This document shows positions 13,128 to 23,602 of a DNA stretch of 64,000 nucleotides, one piece after another. The position numbers and the translations under genes are program-made. The DNA comes from Pararobbsia alpina. Its GTDB lineage: Bacteria > Pseudomonadota > Gammaproteobacteria > Burkholderiales > Burkholderiaceae. The first letter of the stretch is position 1. The number at the start of each line of letters is the position of its first letter. The stretch is from contig NZ_CADIKM010000020.1 of the NCBI RefSeq assembly GCF_902859895.1, positions 29,428-93,427 of the forward strand, written 5' to 3'. The notes beneath the pieces are model-generated. The model ran no database searches and was not told the origin of the DNA. It saw only the letters and a program-made list of their open reading frames with translations.

Positions 13128-13158
13128 CGCCCGCCCCGTGTCAACCACGGGGTGGGCG
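13128..13158. other. Strong GC-rich hairpin between tsf and pyrH
   Basis: A 13-base arm (13128-13140) pairs with 13146-13158 around the loop TCAAC, with a single G-T wobble. No T-run follows, so this is not a canonical terminator. It could act with Rho, as an RNA processing or stability element, or be an extragenic repeat. Confidence 0.7.
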
Positions 13159-13286
13159 AGTCCGCAAGTCGTGACCCTACCGGGTCGTACGCTTGCCCGG
13201 CATGACGATTCACTTCTACAGTTTTGTGTTGTTGAACGGCTTGCCTGACTGAGTTCAAGATCCCTCGACGCCCATCGGACATCCTC

Positions 13287-14000
13287 ATGCCAACAGCCTA
13301 CAAACGCATCCTCCTCAAACTCTCCGGCGAAGCATTGATGGGCGACGATGCATTCGGCATCAATCGCCAGACCATTGAACGCATGGTGGCCGACATGGCC
13401 GAGGTCGTGCGTCTGGGTACCCAACTGGCCGTCGTGATCGGCGGCGGCAACATCTTCCGTGGCATGGCCGGCGGGGCGGCCGGGATGGATCGCGCGACAG
13501 CCGACTACATGGGGATGCTGGCAACGATGATGAATGCGCTCGCGCTTCAGGATGCCATGCGCCATGCGGGCATCGAGGCGCGCGTTCAATCCGCGCTGCG
13601 CATGGACCAGATCGTCGAGCCCTATATCCGCCCGCGTGCGATTCGCCAGCTCGAAGAAGGGCGCGTCGTGATCTTCGCGGCCGGCACGGGCAACCCCTTC
13701 TTCACCACCGATACGGCGGCCGCCCTGCGTGGCGCCGAGGTGGGTGCCGAGGTCGTGCTCAAGGCGACCAAGGTCGACGGCGTCTATTCGGCCGACCCGA
13801 AGAAGGACCCGTCCGCGACGCGCTATTCAACGATCTCCTTCGACGAGGCGATCACCCGAAACCTGCAGGTGATGGACGCCACGGCGTTCGCACTGTGCCG
13901 CGACCAGAAACTGCCGATTCGCGTGTTCTCGATCAACAAACCGGGCGCCCTGAAGCGGATTGTCGCCGGGGAAGACGAAGGCACGCTGGTGCACGTGTAA
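13287..14000 (+). CDS. pyrH: UMP kinase
   Basis: PyrH is a 237-residue hexameric UMP kinase of the amino acid kinase fold and makes UDP for nucleic acid and cell wall synthesis. The segments [21 protein letters not shown] and [16 protein letters not shown] are typical of the bacterial enzyme. It sits between tsf and frr in the order conserved across proteobacteria. Confidence 0.98.
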   Translation: MPTAYKRILLKLSGEALMGDDAFGINRQTIERMVADMAEVVRLGTQLAVVIGGGNIFRGMAGGAAGMDRATADYMGMLATMMNALALQDAMRHAGIEARVQSALRMDQIVEPYIRPRAIRQLEEGRVVIFAAGTGNPFFTTDTAAALRGAEVGAEVVLKATKVDGVYSADPKKDPSATRYSTISFDEAITRNLQVMDATAFALCRDQKLPIRVFSINKPGALKRIVAGEDEGTLVHV

Positions 14001-14041
14001 GATCGCGGGTTAGCATCGATATTTGGTATGTGGAGATAACT

Positions 14042-14602
14042 ATGAGTACCGCAGATATCAAGAAAAGCGCCGATCAGAAGATGCAGAAATCGATCGAAGC
14101 GTTCAGAAACGATCTGGCGAAGATCCGTACGGGCCGTGCCCACACGGGTCTGCTCGATCATATTCAGGTTGACTACTACGGCTCGAACGTGCCGATCTCG
14201 CAGGTCGCGAACCTGACGCTCATCGATTCGCGCACGATCGGCGTGCAGCCCTGGGAAAAGAAGATGGTGCAGGCCGTCGAAAAGGCGATCCGCGAGTCGG
14301 ATCTCGGCCTGAACCCGGCGACCAACGGCGACGTGATCCGTGTGCCGATGCCCGCGCTGACCGAAGAACGCCGCCGCGAGCTCGTCAAGGTCGTGAAGAC
14401 CGAGGCCGAAGACGCGAAGGTATCGGTGCGCAATCTGCGCCGTGATGCGAACGAGCAGCTCAAGAAGCTGGTCAAGGACAAGGAAGTCTCGGAGGACGAC
14501 GAGCGCCGCGCGCAGGATGACGTGCAGAAGCTCACCGATAAGTTCGTCGCCGAAATCGACAAACTCGTCCAAACGAAGGAAGGCGAGATCATGACGGTAT
14601 AG
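14042..14602 (+). CDS. frr: Ribosome recycling factor
   Basis: This 186-residue factor splits post-termination ribosomes together with EF-G. Conserved segments include [30 protein letters not shown] and the C-terminal [17 protein letters not shown] region, matching the three-helix bundle. An open frame begins upstream inside pyrH, but the ATG at 14042, preceded by GGAG with suitable spacing, gives the normal protein start [12 protein letters not shown]. Confidence 0.98.
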   Translation: MSTADIKKSADQKMQKSIEAFRNDLAKIRTGRAHTGLLDHIQVDYYGSNVPISQVANLTLIDSRTIGVQPWEKKMVQAVEKAIRESDLGLNPATNGDVIRVPMPALTEERRRELVKVVKTEAEDAKVSVRNLRRDANEQLKKLVKDKEVSEDDERRAQDDVQKLTDKFVAEIDKLVQTKEGEIMTV

Positions 14603-14649
14603 GCCGTCCTGAGTTGAGCCTGCGGTTCTCTCGGTCTATACGGGCGACT

Positions 14650-15444
14650 ATGACCTACACCAGTTCCACTGTGCGCGTTCCTGACGCGGCGGCCGTGCCG
14701 CGGCATGTGGCCGTCATCATGGATGGCAACGGCCGCTGGGCCACGGCGCGGCGCCTGCCGCGCGTGGCCGGCCATACGAAGGGTGTCGAGGCAGTGCGCG
14801 AGATTGTCGAGGCGTGTGCGCGACGCGGCGTCGAATTCCTGACGCTGTTCGCGTTCAGCTCGGAAAACTGGCGTCGCCCTCACGAAGAGGTGTCGTTCCT
14901 GATGCGCCTGTTCGTGACGGCGCTCGAGCGCGAGGTCGGCAAGATGCACGCGAACGGCATCCGTATGCGCGTGGTCGGCGACCTCTCGATGTTCGAGCCT
15001 CGCGTGCGCGAACTCGTCCAGCGTGCCGAGACGAAGACGGCAAAAAACCAGCGCCTGACGCTGACCATCGCGGCCAACTACGGCGGCCGCTGGGACATCC
15101 TTCAGGCGATCTCGCGGCTCAATGCCGAGCGCGCCGCGGTGGGCGAGACCGACGAGCCGATCGACGAGGCCACGTTCTCGCGCCATCTTGCGATGGCCTA
15201 CGCTCCCGAGCCCGACCTGTTCATCCGGACCGGTGGCGAGCAGCGCATCAGCAATTTCCTGCTGTGGCAGCTTGCCTATACTGAGCTCTATTTCACCGAT
15301 TTGTTCTGGCCCGACTTCGACGCCGCCGCCCTTGATACGGCGATCGCTTCATACCAGACACGCGAACGGCGCTTTGGCCGCACGAGTGCCCAGGTCGATG
15401 AGAAGGCGTTACCCCGCAACGCCGCGGATACTCTTTCTTACTGA
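14650..15444 (+). CDS. uppS: Isoprenyl transferase (undecaprenyl diphosphate synthase)
   Basis: The enzyme builds undecaprenyl diphosphate, the lipid carrier for peptidoglycan and O-antigen, by adding isopentenyl units to farnesyl diphosphate. The catalytic motif [13 protein letters not shown] with the key Asp is at about residues 19-31. ANYGGRWDI and [18 protein letters not shown] match conserved regions III-V. I use ATG 14650 (264 residues) rather than the upstream TTG of the open frame. The product feeds the same envelope pathways as the downstream genes. Confidence 0.97.
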   Translation: MTYTSSTVRVPDAAAVPRHVAVIMDGNGRWATARRLPRVAGHTKGVEAVREIVEACARRGVEFLTLFAFSSENWRRPHEEVSFLMRLFVTALEREVGKMHANGIRMRVVGDLSMFEPRVRELVQRAETKTAKNQRLTLTIAANYGGRWDILQAISRLNAERAAVGETDEPIDEATFSRHLAMAYAPEPDLFIRTGGEQRISNFLLWQLAYTELYFTDLFWPDFDAAALDTAIASYQTRERRFGRTSAQVDEKALPRNAADTLSY

Positions 15445-15459
15445 GCCCCACCAAGCCCG

Positions 15460-16275
15460 ATGCTGAAAACGCGTGTGATCACCGCAGTGATCCTCCTGGC
15501 CGTGCTGGTGCCGGTTACCTTGTTTGCGCCCGTGGCCGGGTTCGCGGCAATGATGGCTTTCGCGGTCGTCTTCGGGGCATGGGAATGGGCGCGCCTGCTC
15601 GGCTTCACCTCGCTCGGCCCGCTGCTCTATGCGGTGTGCGTCGGCGCCGTGCTGATCGGGGTGACCGCGGCGCTTGGCCTGAATGTGCCGGGTCTCAACG
15701 CGGCCGCGGCGATCTTCTGGATCGTGGCTGCGCCGTTCGCGCTGATTCGCAAGCCGGTGCTGGGCGCGGGTGCATGGCGCATCTTCCTGCTGGCCGCGGG
15801 CGTGGTCGTGCTGTACGCGGCCTGGCATGCCGTGGTCCAGGCGCGCACAATCGGCGTAGTCTTTGTGTTGTCGCTGATGCTGATCGTCTGGCTGGCCGAT
15901 ATCGGCGCCTATTTCGCGGGCAAGGCGTTCGGCAGGCACAAGCTGGCGCCGGGGATCAGCCCGGGCAAGACCTGGGAAGGCGCGGTGGGCGGTCTCGTGC
16001 TGACGGTCGTGGTGGCGGCGTTGCTGCTTCACGCAAAGCAACTGCAGCCGAATTTCTTCACGGTCGATGCCGCCTTGTACGGCACCGCCAGGATGTTGGT
16101 GTGGGTCGCATGCCTGGTCGCATTCAGCGTCCTCGGCGACCTGTTCGAATCGTTACTCAAGCGGCAGGCGGGGGTCAAGGACTCCAGCAATCTGCTGCCG
16201 GGGCACGGTGGTGTACTGGACCGCATCGACGCGATGCTGCCCGTACTGCCGCTCGCAATGCTTCTGCTGACATGA
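15460..16275 (+). CDS. cdsA: Phosphatidate cytidylyltransferase
   Basis: CdsA is a 271-residue inner-membrane enzyme that makes CDP-diacylglycerol from phosphatidic acid and CTP, the branch point for phospholipids. Multiple hydrophobic helices are evident from the N-terminus on. The C-terminal signature ([17 protein letters not shown], then [14 protein letters not shown]) contains the conserved Ser, Lys and Asp residues. It follows uppS closely, in the usual gene order. Confidence 0.97.
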   Translation: MLKTRVITAVILLAVLVPVTLFAPVAGFAAMMAFAVVFGAWEWARLLGFTSLGPLLYAVCVGAVLIGVTAALGLNVPGLNAAAAIFWIVAAPFALIRKPVLGAGAWRIFLLAAGVVVLYAAWHAVVQARTIGVVFVLSLMLIVWLADIGAYFAGKAFGRHKLAPGISPGKTWEGAVGGLVLTVVVAALLLHAKQLQPNFFTVDAALYGTARMLVWVACLVAFSVLGDLFESLLKRQAGVKDSSNLLPGHGGVLDRIDAMLPVLPLAMLLLT

Positions 16276-16291
16276 GCGGCTGGGGATGGCA

Positions 16292-17503
16292 ATGAAAAGT
16301 TTGACACTGCTGGGTTCCACGGGCTCGATCGGCGCCAGTACGCTGGACGTCGTCGCGCGCCATCCTGATCGGTTCTCGATCTTCGCGCTGACCGCGCACA
16401 CCAACCACGAAAAGCTCGCTGAACAGTGCGTTCAGTTCAAGCCCGAGTGGGCCGTCGTCGGCACGCCTGAAGGCGCGCGCGCGCTGGAAGCGCGCCTGCG
16501 CGAGGCCGGCAGCGCGACGCGGGTCGGGCACGGCCCCGCGGCGCTTGTCGACGTTGCCGAACATACGGGTGCCGACACCGTGGTCGCCGCGATCGTCGGC
16601 GCTGCCGGGCTTGCCCCGACGCTGGCCGCCGCGCGTGCGGGCAAGACGATCCTGCTCGCGAACAAGGAAGCGCTGGTGATGTCGGGCGCGCTGTTTCTCG
16701 ACGCGGTCTGTGAGCATCACGCCACGCTCCTGCCACTCGACTCCGAACACAATGCGATCTACCAGTGCCTGCCGCCGCACAAGGCGGGTTCGGGCGTGCA
16801 CGGCGGGGTCGACAAGATCATCCTGACCGCCTCGGGCGGACCGTTCCGCACGCGCGACCCCGCCACGCTCGGTGACATCACGCCCGAGCAGGCCGTCAAG
16901 CATCCGAACTGGTCGATGGGCCGCAAGATTTCGGTCGACTCCGCGACGATGATGAACAAGGGCCTTGAAGTCATCGAGGCGCACTGGTTGTTCGGTTTGC
17001 CGGCCGAGCGCATCGAGGTGCTGATCCATCCGCAGAGCGTGATCCATTCGATGGTCGCCTACAAGGACGGCTCGGTGCTCGCACAACTAGGCAATCCCGA
17101 CATGCGCACGCCGATTGCGCATGCGCTTGCTTATCCCGATCGTGTCGAGGCGGGCGTGCAGCCGCTCGACCTCGCGGCAATCGCCACGCTGACGTTCGAG
17201 AAGCCTGACGAGGCGCGTTTCCCGTGTCTCGGTCTCGCTTTTGCCGCATTGCGGCAAGGCGGTACGGCGAGTGCGGCCCTCAATGCGGCCAACGAGGTCG
17301 CGGTCGAGGCCTTCCTCGCGGGACGCACGCGCTACACCTCGATTGCCGACGTCGTCGCAGGCGTGCTCGATCGCATCGAACATCGCGCTGTGCGTTCGCT
17401 CGACGACGTGCTCGAGATCGACCGCGAAGCGCGCGCGCTTGCGCTCGAGCTGCTCGGCGCAGCGCAGCATAAGCCGCGTCGCGTTGCAGCGACGGTCCGC
17501 TGA
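16292..17503 (+). CDS. ispC: 1-deoxy-D-xylulose 5-phosphate reductoisomerase
   Basis: IspC (Dxr) makes 2-C-methylerythritol 4-phosphate, the first committed step of the MEP isoprenoid pathway, using NADPH. The N-terminal GSTGSIG dinucleotide-binding motif, [10 protein letters not shown], the flexible-loop region and the metal-binding [10 protein letters not shown] are all present. Two in-frame ATGs occur (16286 and 16292). GGGGA at 16282-16286 is well spaced only for the second, so I use 16292 (403 residues). The stop overlaps the rseP start by one base. Confidence 0.96.
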   Translation: MKSLTLLGSTGSIGASTLDVVARHPDRFSIFALTAHTNHEKLAEQCVQFKPEWAVVGTPEGARALEARLREAGSATRVGHGPAALVDVAEHTGADTVVAAIVGAAGLAPTLAAARAGKTILLANKEALVMSGALFLDAVCEHHATLLPLDSEHNAIYQCLPPHKAGSGVHGGVDKIILTASGGPFRTRDPATLGDITPEQAVKHPNWSMGRKISVDSATMMNKGLEVIEAHWLFGLPAERIEVLIHPQSVIHSMVAYKDGSVLAQLGNPDMRTPIAHALAYPDRVEAGVQPLDLAAIATLTFEKPDEARFPCLGLAFAALRQGGTASAALNAANEVAVEAFLAGRTRYTSIADVVAGVLDRIEHRAVRSLDDVLEIDREARALALELLGAAQHKPRRVAATVR

Positions 17504-18876
17504 TGAGCTTTCTGATAGCGGTACTTTCCTTCGCGGTCGCGATCGGCGTGCTGGTCGTGGTCCACGAGTACGGCCACTATTCGGTCGCCCGGCTGTGCGG
17601 CGTGAAGGTGCTGCGCTTCTCGATCGGCTTCGGCCAGCCGCTGTTCAGCTGGCGCAGCAAGTCGGGCACGGAGTGGTCGGTCGCGCCGATTCCGCTCGGC
17701 GGCTATGTGAAGATGCTCGACGAACGAGAGTCCGAACGGACGATTGCCCCCGAGGACCTGCCGTTCGCGTTCAACCGCAAGTCGGTCGGCCGCCGCTTCG
17801 CGATCGTCCTCGCTGGGCCGCTTGCGAACTTCCTGTTGGCGATCGTGCTGTTTGGCGCGCTCTATGCGACTGGCGTCAAGGAGCCCGTCGCGCAGCTCGG
17901 CGCCCCCGCCGTGGGCACGGTCGCCGCGCGCGCGGGCTTCGTCGGCGGTGAGACCGTCGTGTCGCTGCGCGACCCGGACGACGGCAAGGAGCAAGCCGTG
18001 CGCTCGTGGGGCGACTTGCGCTGGAAACTCGTCGACGCTGCGCTCGCCCATCGCCATCTGGTGGTTCGTGCAACGAGTGGTAAGCAAACTTTCGAGATTC
18101 CGGTCGACCTCTCGCATGTCCAGGCGAGTGAGGTCGACGATAATCTGCTTGACCGGCTGGGCTTCATGCCGGGCGGGGTCAAGGCGATCGTCGAGACAGT
18201 CGAGCCCGGCACGCCGGCCGCCGCAGCGGGGCTGCGCGAGGGCGACAAGCTCGTCGGCATCGACGGGCACACTGTGACCGACGTGAACGATTTCATTACA
18301 CAGGTCCAGTCGCGTCCGGGACAGACGCTCGCGCTGCAGATCGATCGCGCTGGCCAGTTGTTGACGGTGCCCGTGCTCGCGAAGCCGGCGAGCGTCGAGG
18401 TCGAAGGGGTGCAGAAAACGGTCGGGCGTATTGGTGCCGCGCTCGGGGGCCAGATGCCGACCGTCGAAGTTCGCTACGATCCCGTGGAAGCCTTGCGTCT
18501 CGGGGTGCGGCGCACGTGGGACATCTCGGCATTTTCGGTCCGCATGTTCGGCAAGATGATCGTCGGCGAGGCTTCGCTGAAGAATCTGTCGGGGCCGGTG
18601 ACGATCGCCGACTATGCCGGCAGGAGTGCCAGCCTGGGTCTGGCGAGCTTTATTTCGTTTCTCGCATTGGTCAGCATCAGCCTTGGTGTGCTGAACCTGT
18701 TGCCAATTCCGATATTGGACGGGGGGCATCTGTTATATTATTCGGTCGAAGCCGTGACCGGCAAGGCAGTACCCGAACGCTGGCAGATGATTCTGCAGCG
18801 CGCGGGCATTGTCTGCATTCTCGTGTTATCGGCGATCGCGCTGTTCAACGATCTGGCACGTTTGATTCACTCCTGA
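17503..18876 (+). CDS. rseP: RIP metalloprotease RseP (site-2 protease)
   Basis: RseP is an inner-membrane zinc protease that cleaves anti-sigma factors within the membrane, the second cut in the sigma-E envelope stress response. The HExxH site is VVVHEYGHY near residues 20-28, and the second active-site motif NLLPIPILDGG is in the C-terminal membrane segment. The periplasmic part holds PDZ domains (AAAGLREGDKLVGIDG). At 457 residues it has normal length. It precedes bamA, as in most proteobacteria. Confidence 0.96.
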   Translation: MSFLIAVLSFAVAIGVLVVVHEYGHYSVARLCGVKVLRFSIGFGQPLFSWRSKSGTEWSVAPIPLGGYVKMLDERESERTIAPEDLPFAFNRKSVGRRFAIVLAGPLANFLLAIVLFGALYATGVKEPVAQLGAPAVGTVAARAGFVGGETVVSLRDPDDGKEQAVRSWGDLRWKLVDAALAHRHLVVRATSGKQTFEIPVDLSHVQASEVDDNLLDRLGFMPGGVKAIVETVEPGTPAAAAGLREGDKLVGIDGHTVTDVNDFITQVQSRPGQTLALQIDRAGQLLTVPVLAKPASVEVEGVQKTVGRIGAALGGQMPTVEVRYDPVEALRLGVRRTWDISAFSVRMFGKMIVGEASLKNLSGPVTIADYAGRSASLGLASFISFLALVSISLGVLNLLPIPILDGGHLLYYSVEAVTGKAVPERWQMILQRAGIVCILVLSAIALFNDLARLIHS

Positions 18877-18987
18877 AAGTGCACATCGCCCGGTTCCCGA
18901 ATCCGCGCTGCGGCGTCCTTGCTGGAGGGACGCATTTGCCGCGTAACGCCGCGACACCACATAGCTAAAAATTCCTGGGGATACACG

Positions 18988-21345
18988 TTGTTCGAACCTC
19001 ATCGCTTCGTTCGTAAGTCAGTCGTGGTCGCGGCCGTTGCCGCCTATAGCGTGGCGAGCCACGCTGTTACTTCGTTCGTCGTCAAGGACATCCGTATCGA
19101 GGGCCTGCAGCGCGTCGAGCCGGGCACGGTGTTCGCCTATCTGCCGATCAAGCAGGGCGACACGTTTACGGATGACAAGGGGACTGAAGCGATCCGCGCG
19201 CTCTATGCGACCGGCTTCTTCAACGACGTGAAAGTGGGCACGCAAGGCTCCGGCGTGGTCGTGGTCCAGGTGCTCGAGCGCCCGGCGATCGCGTCGATCG
19301 ATTTCGCGGGCACCCACGAATTCGAGAAGGACGCACTGAGCAAGGCGCTCGCCTCGGTCGGGCTCTCGGATGGTCGTTTCTATGACAAAAGCCTCGTCGA
19401 CAAGTCGGAACAGGAACTGAAGCGACAATACCTGACGCGGGGATACTATGCAGCCGAGGTGACGACCACCGTCACGCCGGTCGACCGCAACCGCGTCTCG
19501 ATCCTGTTCTCGGTGATCGAAGGGCCGAGCGCGAAGATCCGCCAGGTCAACTTCATCGGCAACAAGGTCTTCTCGGCGAGTACGCTAGAAGACCAGATGC
19601 AGTTGTCGACCCCGAACTGGTTCTCCTGGTACACGAAGAACGACCTGTATTCGAAGGAAAAGCTCACGGGCGACCTCGAGAACATCCGGTCCTACTATCT
19701 TGACCGCGGCTACCTCGAATTCAATATCGAATCGACCCAGGTGTCGATCTCGCCGGACAAGAAGGACATGTACCTGACGGTGTCGGTGCATGAAGGCGAT
19801 CCGTACACGATCACGGGTATTTCGGTATCGGGCGACACGCTGAACCGCACGGAAGAGCTCCAGAAACTCATCACGCTGAAGGTCGGCGACCGCTTCTCGG
19901 CGGCGAAGCTCACCGCGTCGACCAAGGCGATGGTCGATCGCCTCGGCGATTACGGCTATGCGTTTGCGAACGTCAATGCGCAGCCGCAGATCGACCAGAA
20001 GAACCATACGGTCAACCTGAACCTCAACGTTGCGCCGGGCCGCCGCGTGTATGTGCGCCATATCAACATCACGGGCAACAACAAGACGCGCGACGAAGTG
20101 ATCCGTCGCGAAATGCGCCAGTTCGAAAGCTCGTGGTTCGACGGCGAGCGTCTCAAGGTTTCGAAGGACCGCCTGAACCGGCTCGGCTACTTCACGGATG
20201 TCCAGGTCAACACGTCGCCGGTCGAAGGCACACCCGATCAGGTCGATGTCGACGTCAAGGTGACCGAGAAGCCGACCGGCTCGATCCAGCTCGGCGCGGG
20301 CTTCTCGTCGACCGACAAGGTGATCCTGTCGGCAGGCGTGTCGCAGGACAATGTGTTCGGTTCGGGTACCAGCCTGTCGGTCAACGTGAATACGGCCAAG
20401 GCCTACCGGACCCTGACGGTGACGCAGGTCGACCCGTACTTCACGGTCGACGGCATCCAGCGGATCACCGACGCGTTCTACCGTACCTACCAGCCGCTGT
20501 ACTATTCGACCAACAGTACGTTCACGATCATCAGCGCGGGGGGTGACCTCAAGTTCGGGATTCCGTTCTCCGAAGTCGACACCGTGTTCTTCGGCATCGG
20601 CTTCGAAAACGACCGGTTTCAGACGGACGCGTTCACGCCGGAGACCTACCTCAACTACATCTATGGTCCGCTGAGTAACCCCGCCGATCCCAATTCGCGT
20701 CGTACAGGGGGTGTCGGCACGTCGGTCAACAACGTCCCTGTGACGGCCGGTTGGTCACGCGACGCACGGGACAGCTCGCTGATCCCGAGCAAGGGCTATC
20801 TGTCGCGGATCAACGCCGAACTTGGCACGCCGCTGGGCAATACGACGTACTACAAGCTCGACCTCCAGCAGCAGTATTACTATTCGTTCGCGCGCGGTTT
20901 CATTCTCGGTTTGAATGGGCAGGTCGGCTACGGCAACGCGATCGGCAGCGGGCCGTTCCCGATTTTCAAGAACTACTACGCGGGTGGTATCGGCTCCGTC
21001 CGGGGCTACGAGCCGAGTTCGCCGGGTCCGCGCGATCCGACGACCGGCGACCCGATCGGCGGTTCGAAGATGGTGGTCGGCAATATCGAACTCACGCTAC
21101 CGCTGCCAGGCAGCGGCTACGACCGTACGCTGCGCGTGTTCACGTTCCTCGATATGGGTAACGTGTGGGCCAGCGGCTCGGTGAGTGGCGATTCGGGTGG
21201 CAACGGGCTGCGTTATGGCTACGGTGTAGGCCTTGCGTGGATTTCGCCGATCGGCCCACTCAAGCTGAGCATGGGCTTCCCGGTAGTCAAGCATGTGGGC
21301 GACCAGTATCAAAAATTCCAGTTCCAGATCGGTACAGCGTTCTGA
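18988..21345 (+). CDS. bamA: Outer membrane protein assembly factor BamA
   Basis: BamA is the core of the complex that folds beta-barrel proteins into the outer membrane. A signal peptide (FEPHRFVRKSVVVAAVAAYS, cleavage after SHA) is followed by five POTRA domains and a C-terminal barrel. The conserved loop-6 motif VRGYEP is present, and the protein ends in the aromatic residue of a typical OMP signature. The start is a TTG at 18988, supported by GGGGA six bases upstream and by the signal peptide; longer open frames upstream lack similarity. About 785 residues. Confidence 0.96.
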   Translation: MFEPHRFVRKSVVVAAVAAYSVASHAVTSFVVKDIRIEGLQRVEPGTVFAYLPIKQGDTFTDDKGTEAIRALYATGFFNDVKVGTQGSGVVVVQVLERPAIASIDFAGTHEFEKDALSKALASVGLSDGRFYDKSLVDKSEQELKRQYLTRGYYAAEVTTTVTPVDRNRVSILFSVIEGPSAKIRQVNFIGNKVFSASTLEDQMQLSTPNWFSWYTKNDLYSKEKLTGDLENIRSYYLDRGYLEFNIESTQVSISPDKKDMYLTVSVHEGDPYTITGISVSGDTLNRTEELQKLITLKVGDRFSAAKLTASTKAMVDRLGDYGYAFANVNAQPQIDQKNHTVNLNLNVAPGRRVYVRHINITGNNKTRDEVIRREMRQFESSWFDGERLKVSKDRLNRLGYFTDVQVNTSPVEGTPDQVDVDVKVTEKPTGSIQLGAGFSSTDKVILSAGVSQDNVFGSGTSLSVNVNTAKAYRTLTVTQVDPYFTVDGIQRITDAFYRTYQPLYYSTNSTFTIISAGGDLKFGIPFSEVDTVFFGIGFENDRFQTDAFTPETYLNYIYGPLSNPADPNSRRTGGVGTSVNNVPVTAGWSRDARDSSLIPSKGYLSRINAELGTPLGNTTYYKLDLQQQYYYSFARGFILGLNGQVGYGNAIGSGPFPIFKNYYAGGIGSVRGYEPSSPGPRDPTTGDPIGGSKMVVGNIELTLPLPGSGYDRTLRVFTFLDMGNVWASGSVSGDSGGNGLRYGYGVGLAWISPIGPLKLSMGFPVVKHVGDQYQKFQFQIGTAF

Positions 21346-21379
21346 GCACCGGTTCAACGTCGCGAGGTCGATCTAGCAC

Positions 21380-21946
21380 ATGAAAGCGTTTAAACAGCAT
21401 TGCCTGCGTTGGTTTGCGGTCGCGGCGCTGTGCGGCATCGGTGAGATGCATGCGCAGGCGCAGACGACGGCACCGCTGCCGGCCACGCGTATCGCCGTCG
21501 TCAACTCGGAGCGTATCCTGCGCGAGTCGGGGCCGGCAAAGGCTGCCCAGGCCAAGCTCGAGCAGGAGTTCTCGAAGCGGGACCACGATCTGCAGGACAT
21601 GGCGGCCAAGCTCAAGACGATGTCCGACCAGCTGGACAAGAGCGGTCCAGCGATGTCGACCGCCGATCGTTCGCTCAAGCAAAGCCAGCTCGCGCAGCTT
21701 GATGCGGACTTCCAGCGCAAGCAGCGCGAATTTCGCGAAGACCTGAACCAACGGCGCAATGAAGAGCTTGCCGCCGTACTCGATCGCGCGAACAAGGTGA
21801 TCAAGGCGATCGCCGAGCAGGAGCACTATGACCTGATCCTGCAGGAAGCGGTCTATGTGAGCCCGCGCATCGACATCACGGACCAAGTGATCAAGGTGCT
21901 CGGCGCCAGCGCATCCGCGCCGGCCGGCGCTTCGGGATCCCAGTAA
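21380..21946 (+). CDS. skp: Periplasmic chaperone Skp/OmpH
   Basis: This 188-residue protein carries unfolded outer-membrane proteins from Sec to the Bam complex. A signal peptide (about residues 1-27, ending in MHAQA) precedes the short segment [11 protein letters not shown] and long charged coiled-coil helices rich in Lys, Gln and Glu, typical of the jellyfish-shaped Skp trimer. Its position directly after bamA is the standard one. Confidence 0.93.
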   Translation: MKAFKQHCLRWFAVAALCGIGEMHAQAQTTAPLPATRIAVVNSERILRESGPAKAAQAKLEQEFSKRDHDLQDMAAKLKTMSDQLDKSGPAMSTADRSLKQSQLAQLDADFQRKQREFREDLNQRRNEELAAVLDRANKVIKAIAEQEHYDLILQEAVYVSPRIDITDQVIKVLGASASAPAGASGSQ

Positions 21947-21963
21947 CAGGCTGATGCCGGAGG

Positions 21964-21998
21964 AAACCGGGCACGCGAAGGTTCGCGCGCCCGGTTTT
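21964..21998 (+). terminator. Long near-perfect hairpin between skp and lpxD
   Basis: AAACCGGGC (21964-21972) pairs with GCCCGGTTT (21989-21997). The interior continues as CGCGAA/TTCGCG, giving about 15 base pairs with one mismatch and a two-base loop, followed by TTTTCATCATTTT. It looks like a weak intrinsic terminator or mRNA processing site that separates bamA-skp from the lipid A genes. Confidence 0.7.
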
Positions 21999-22034
21999 CA
22001 TCATTTTGGCATCGGCGTTTCACACGGTGACAGC

Positions 22035-23120
22035 ATGTCATTCACACTCGAGCAACTGGCCGCGCGCTTTGGCGGCCGTATCGAAGGCGACCCCACGCGG
22101 CGAGTGAGCAGTTTTGCGCCGCTCGACCAGGCGGGCCCCGAACAGCTCGCCTTTCTCGCCAATCCCAAATATTTGCAGCAGGTCGAGTCGACACGCGCAG
22201 GCGCGGTGCTGATCACCGACGAAGCGGTCGCCGAACTCAAGGGCCGCGGCAATGTGCTTGCGCAGCATGCGTTTATCGTCACGCCGAACCCGTATGCGTA
22301 TTTCGCGCGGGTCGCGCAGGTGTTCCTCGCGGCCCTCGAGCCGCCCGTCGAGAGCAATATTCACCCGACCGCAGTGATCGATTCGACCGCGCGGGTCGCG
22401 GCGTCCGCGATCATTGGTCCCTATGTGGTGATCGAGGCGGGAGCGGAGATCGGTGAGAACGTGCGGATCGACGCGCACGGTTTCGTCGGCCGTGGCACGA
22501 AGATCGGCGCCGGTGGCCGGCTGCACCCGCGTGTGACGATCTATCACGGCTGCACGATCGGCGAGCGCGTGATCGTGGCCTCTGGCGCGGTGATCGGCTC
22601 GGATGGTTTCGGCTTCGCGCCGGACTTTGTCGGCGAAGGTGAGCAACGCACCGGCGAATGGGTCAAGATTCCCCAGGTCGGCGGAGTGAGAATCGGCGCG
22701 GATGTGGAAATCGGCGCGAACACGGCGATCGACCGCGGCGCCATGGCCGATACGGTGATCGAACAGGGCGCCAAGCTGGACAATCTGGTCCAGGTCGCTC
22801 ACAACGTGCGCATCGGGGCGTATACGGTAATTGCCGGATGTACGGGAATCGCGGGCAGTACGACAATCGGGCGCCATTGCATGATCGGCGGCGCGGTCGG
22901 GATGGCAGGTCATCTGAAGCTCGCCGACCATGTGACCGTGACCGGCAAGTCCGGTGTATCGAAGTCGCTCCTGAAACCCGGCATCTACACGAGCGCATTT
23001 CCGGCCGTCGAGCACGGCGACTGGAACCGCAGTGCCGCGTTGCTTCGCAATCTTCACAAGCTACGCGATCGTATCAAGGCGCTTGAAGCCAATCTCCAAT
23101 CAAAGGATGTGCCTGAATGA
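22035..23120 (+). CDS. lpxD: UDP-3-O-(3-hydroxyacyl)glucosamine N-acyltransferase LpxD
   Basis: LpxD adds the N-linked hydroxyacyl chain in lipid A synthesis. The N-terminal uridine-binding domain ([16 protein letters not shown]) is followed by many hexapeptide repeats forming a left-handed beta helix. The catalytic-His region [11 protein letters not shown] is present. ATG 22035 gives 361 residues; the in-frame upstream part translates the terminator hairpin and is not plausible protein. It overlaps fabZ by four bases (ATGA). Confidence 0.97.
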   Translation: MSFTLEQLAARFGGRIEGDPTRRVSSFAPLDQAGPEQLAFLANPKYLQQVESTRAGAVLITDEAVAELKGRGNVLAQHAFIVTPNPYAYFARVAQVFLAALEPPVESNIHPTAVIDSTARVAASAIIGPYVVIEAGAEIGENVRIDAHGFVGRGTKIGAGGRLHPRVTIYHGCTIGERVIVASGAVIGSDGFGFAPDFVGEGEQRTGEWVKIPQVGGVRIGADVEIGANTAIDRGAMADTVIEQGAKLDNLVQVAHNVRIGAYTVIAGCTGIAGSTTIGRHCMIGGAVGMAGHLKLADHVTVTGKSGVSKSLLKPGIYTSAFPAVEHGDWNRSAALLRNLHKLRDRIKALEANLQSKDVPE

Positions 23121-23602
23121 GCGCATCAGACAATATGAGCCAAACGCCGATTACCCTGGATATTCACAAGATCCTCGACCTGCTGCCGCATCGCTACCCG
23201 ATCCTGCTGGTGGACCGGGTGCTCGAGCTCGAGCCGCACAAGCGCATCAAGGCGCTCAAGAACGTTTCGATCAACGAGCCGTTCTTCCAGGGACATTTCC
23301 CGAAACGTCCGGTGATGCCCGGCGTGCTGATCCTCGAATCGCTCGCGCAGTCGGCCGCGCTGCTGACGTTCGCCGAGGAGCAGCACGACGAGAACACGCT
23401 CTACTACTTCGTCGGCATCGATGGCGCGCGCTTCAAGCGAGTGGTCGAGCCGGGCGACCAGATGATCCTGAATGTCACGTTCGAGCGCTATATGCGCGGG
23501 ATCTGGAAATTCAAGGCGCGTGCCGAAGTCGAGGGTGTGGTCGCCGCGGAGGCGGACCTGATGTGCACCGTCAAACGCATGGGTGAGGACGCACAGAAAT
23601 GA
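23117..23602 (+). CDS. fabZ: 3-hydroxyacyl-[acyl-carrier-protein] dehydratase FabZ
   Basis: FabZ removes water from 3-hydroxyacyl-ACP in fatty acid elongation and competes with LpxA/LpxD for the same substrate. The hot-dog fold motif [13 protein letters not shown] and the active-site segment [19 protein letters not shown] (catalytic His, with the conserved Glu further on in LILESLAQ) are present. 161 residues from ATG 23117; an alternative ATG at 23135 (MSQTPITLD) is possible. It overlaps both neighbours by four bases, so lpxD-fabZ-lpxA is one coupled unit. Confidence 0.97.
   Translation: MSASDNMSQTPITLDIHKILDLLPHRYPILLVDRVLELEPHKRIKALKNVSINEPFFQGHFPKRPVMPGVLILESLAQSAALLTFAEEQHDENTLYYFVGIDGARFKRVVEPGDQMILNVTFERYMRGIWKFKARAEVEGVVAAEADLMCTVKRMGEDAQK

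Noticed and set aside
11050..13128. 692-codon minus-strand frame opposite rpsB and tsf
   Set aside because: Antisense to two universally conserved genes; no domains.
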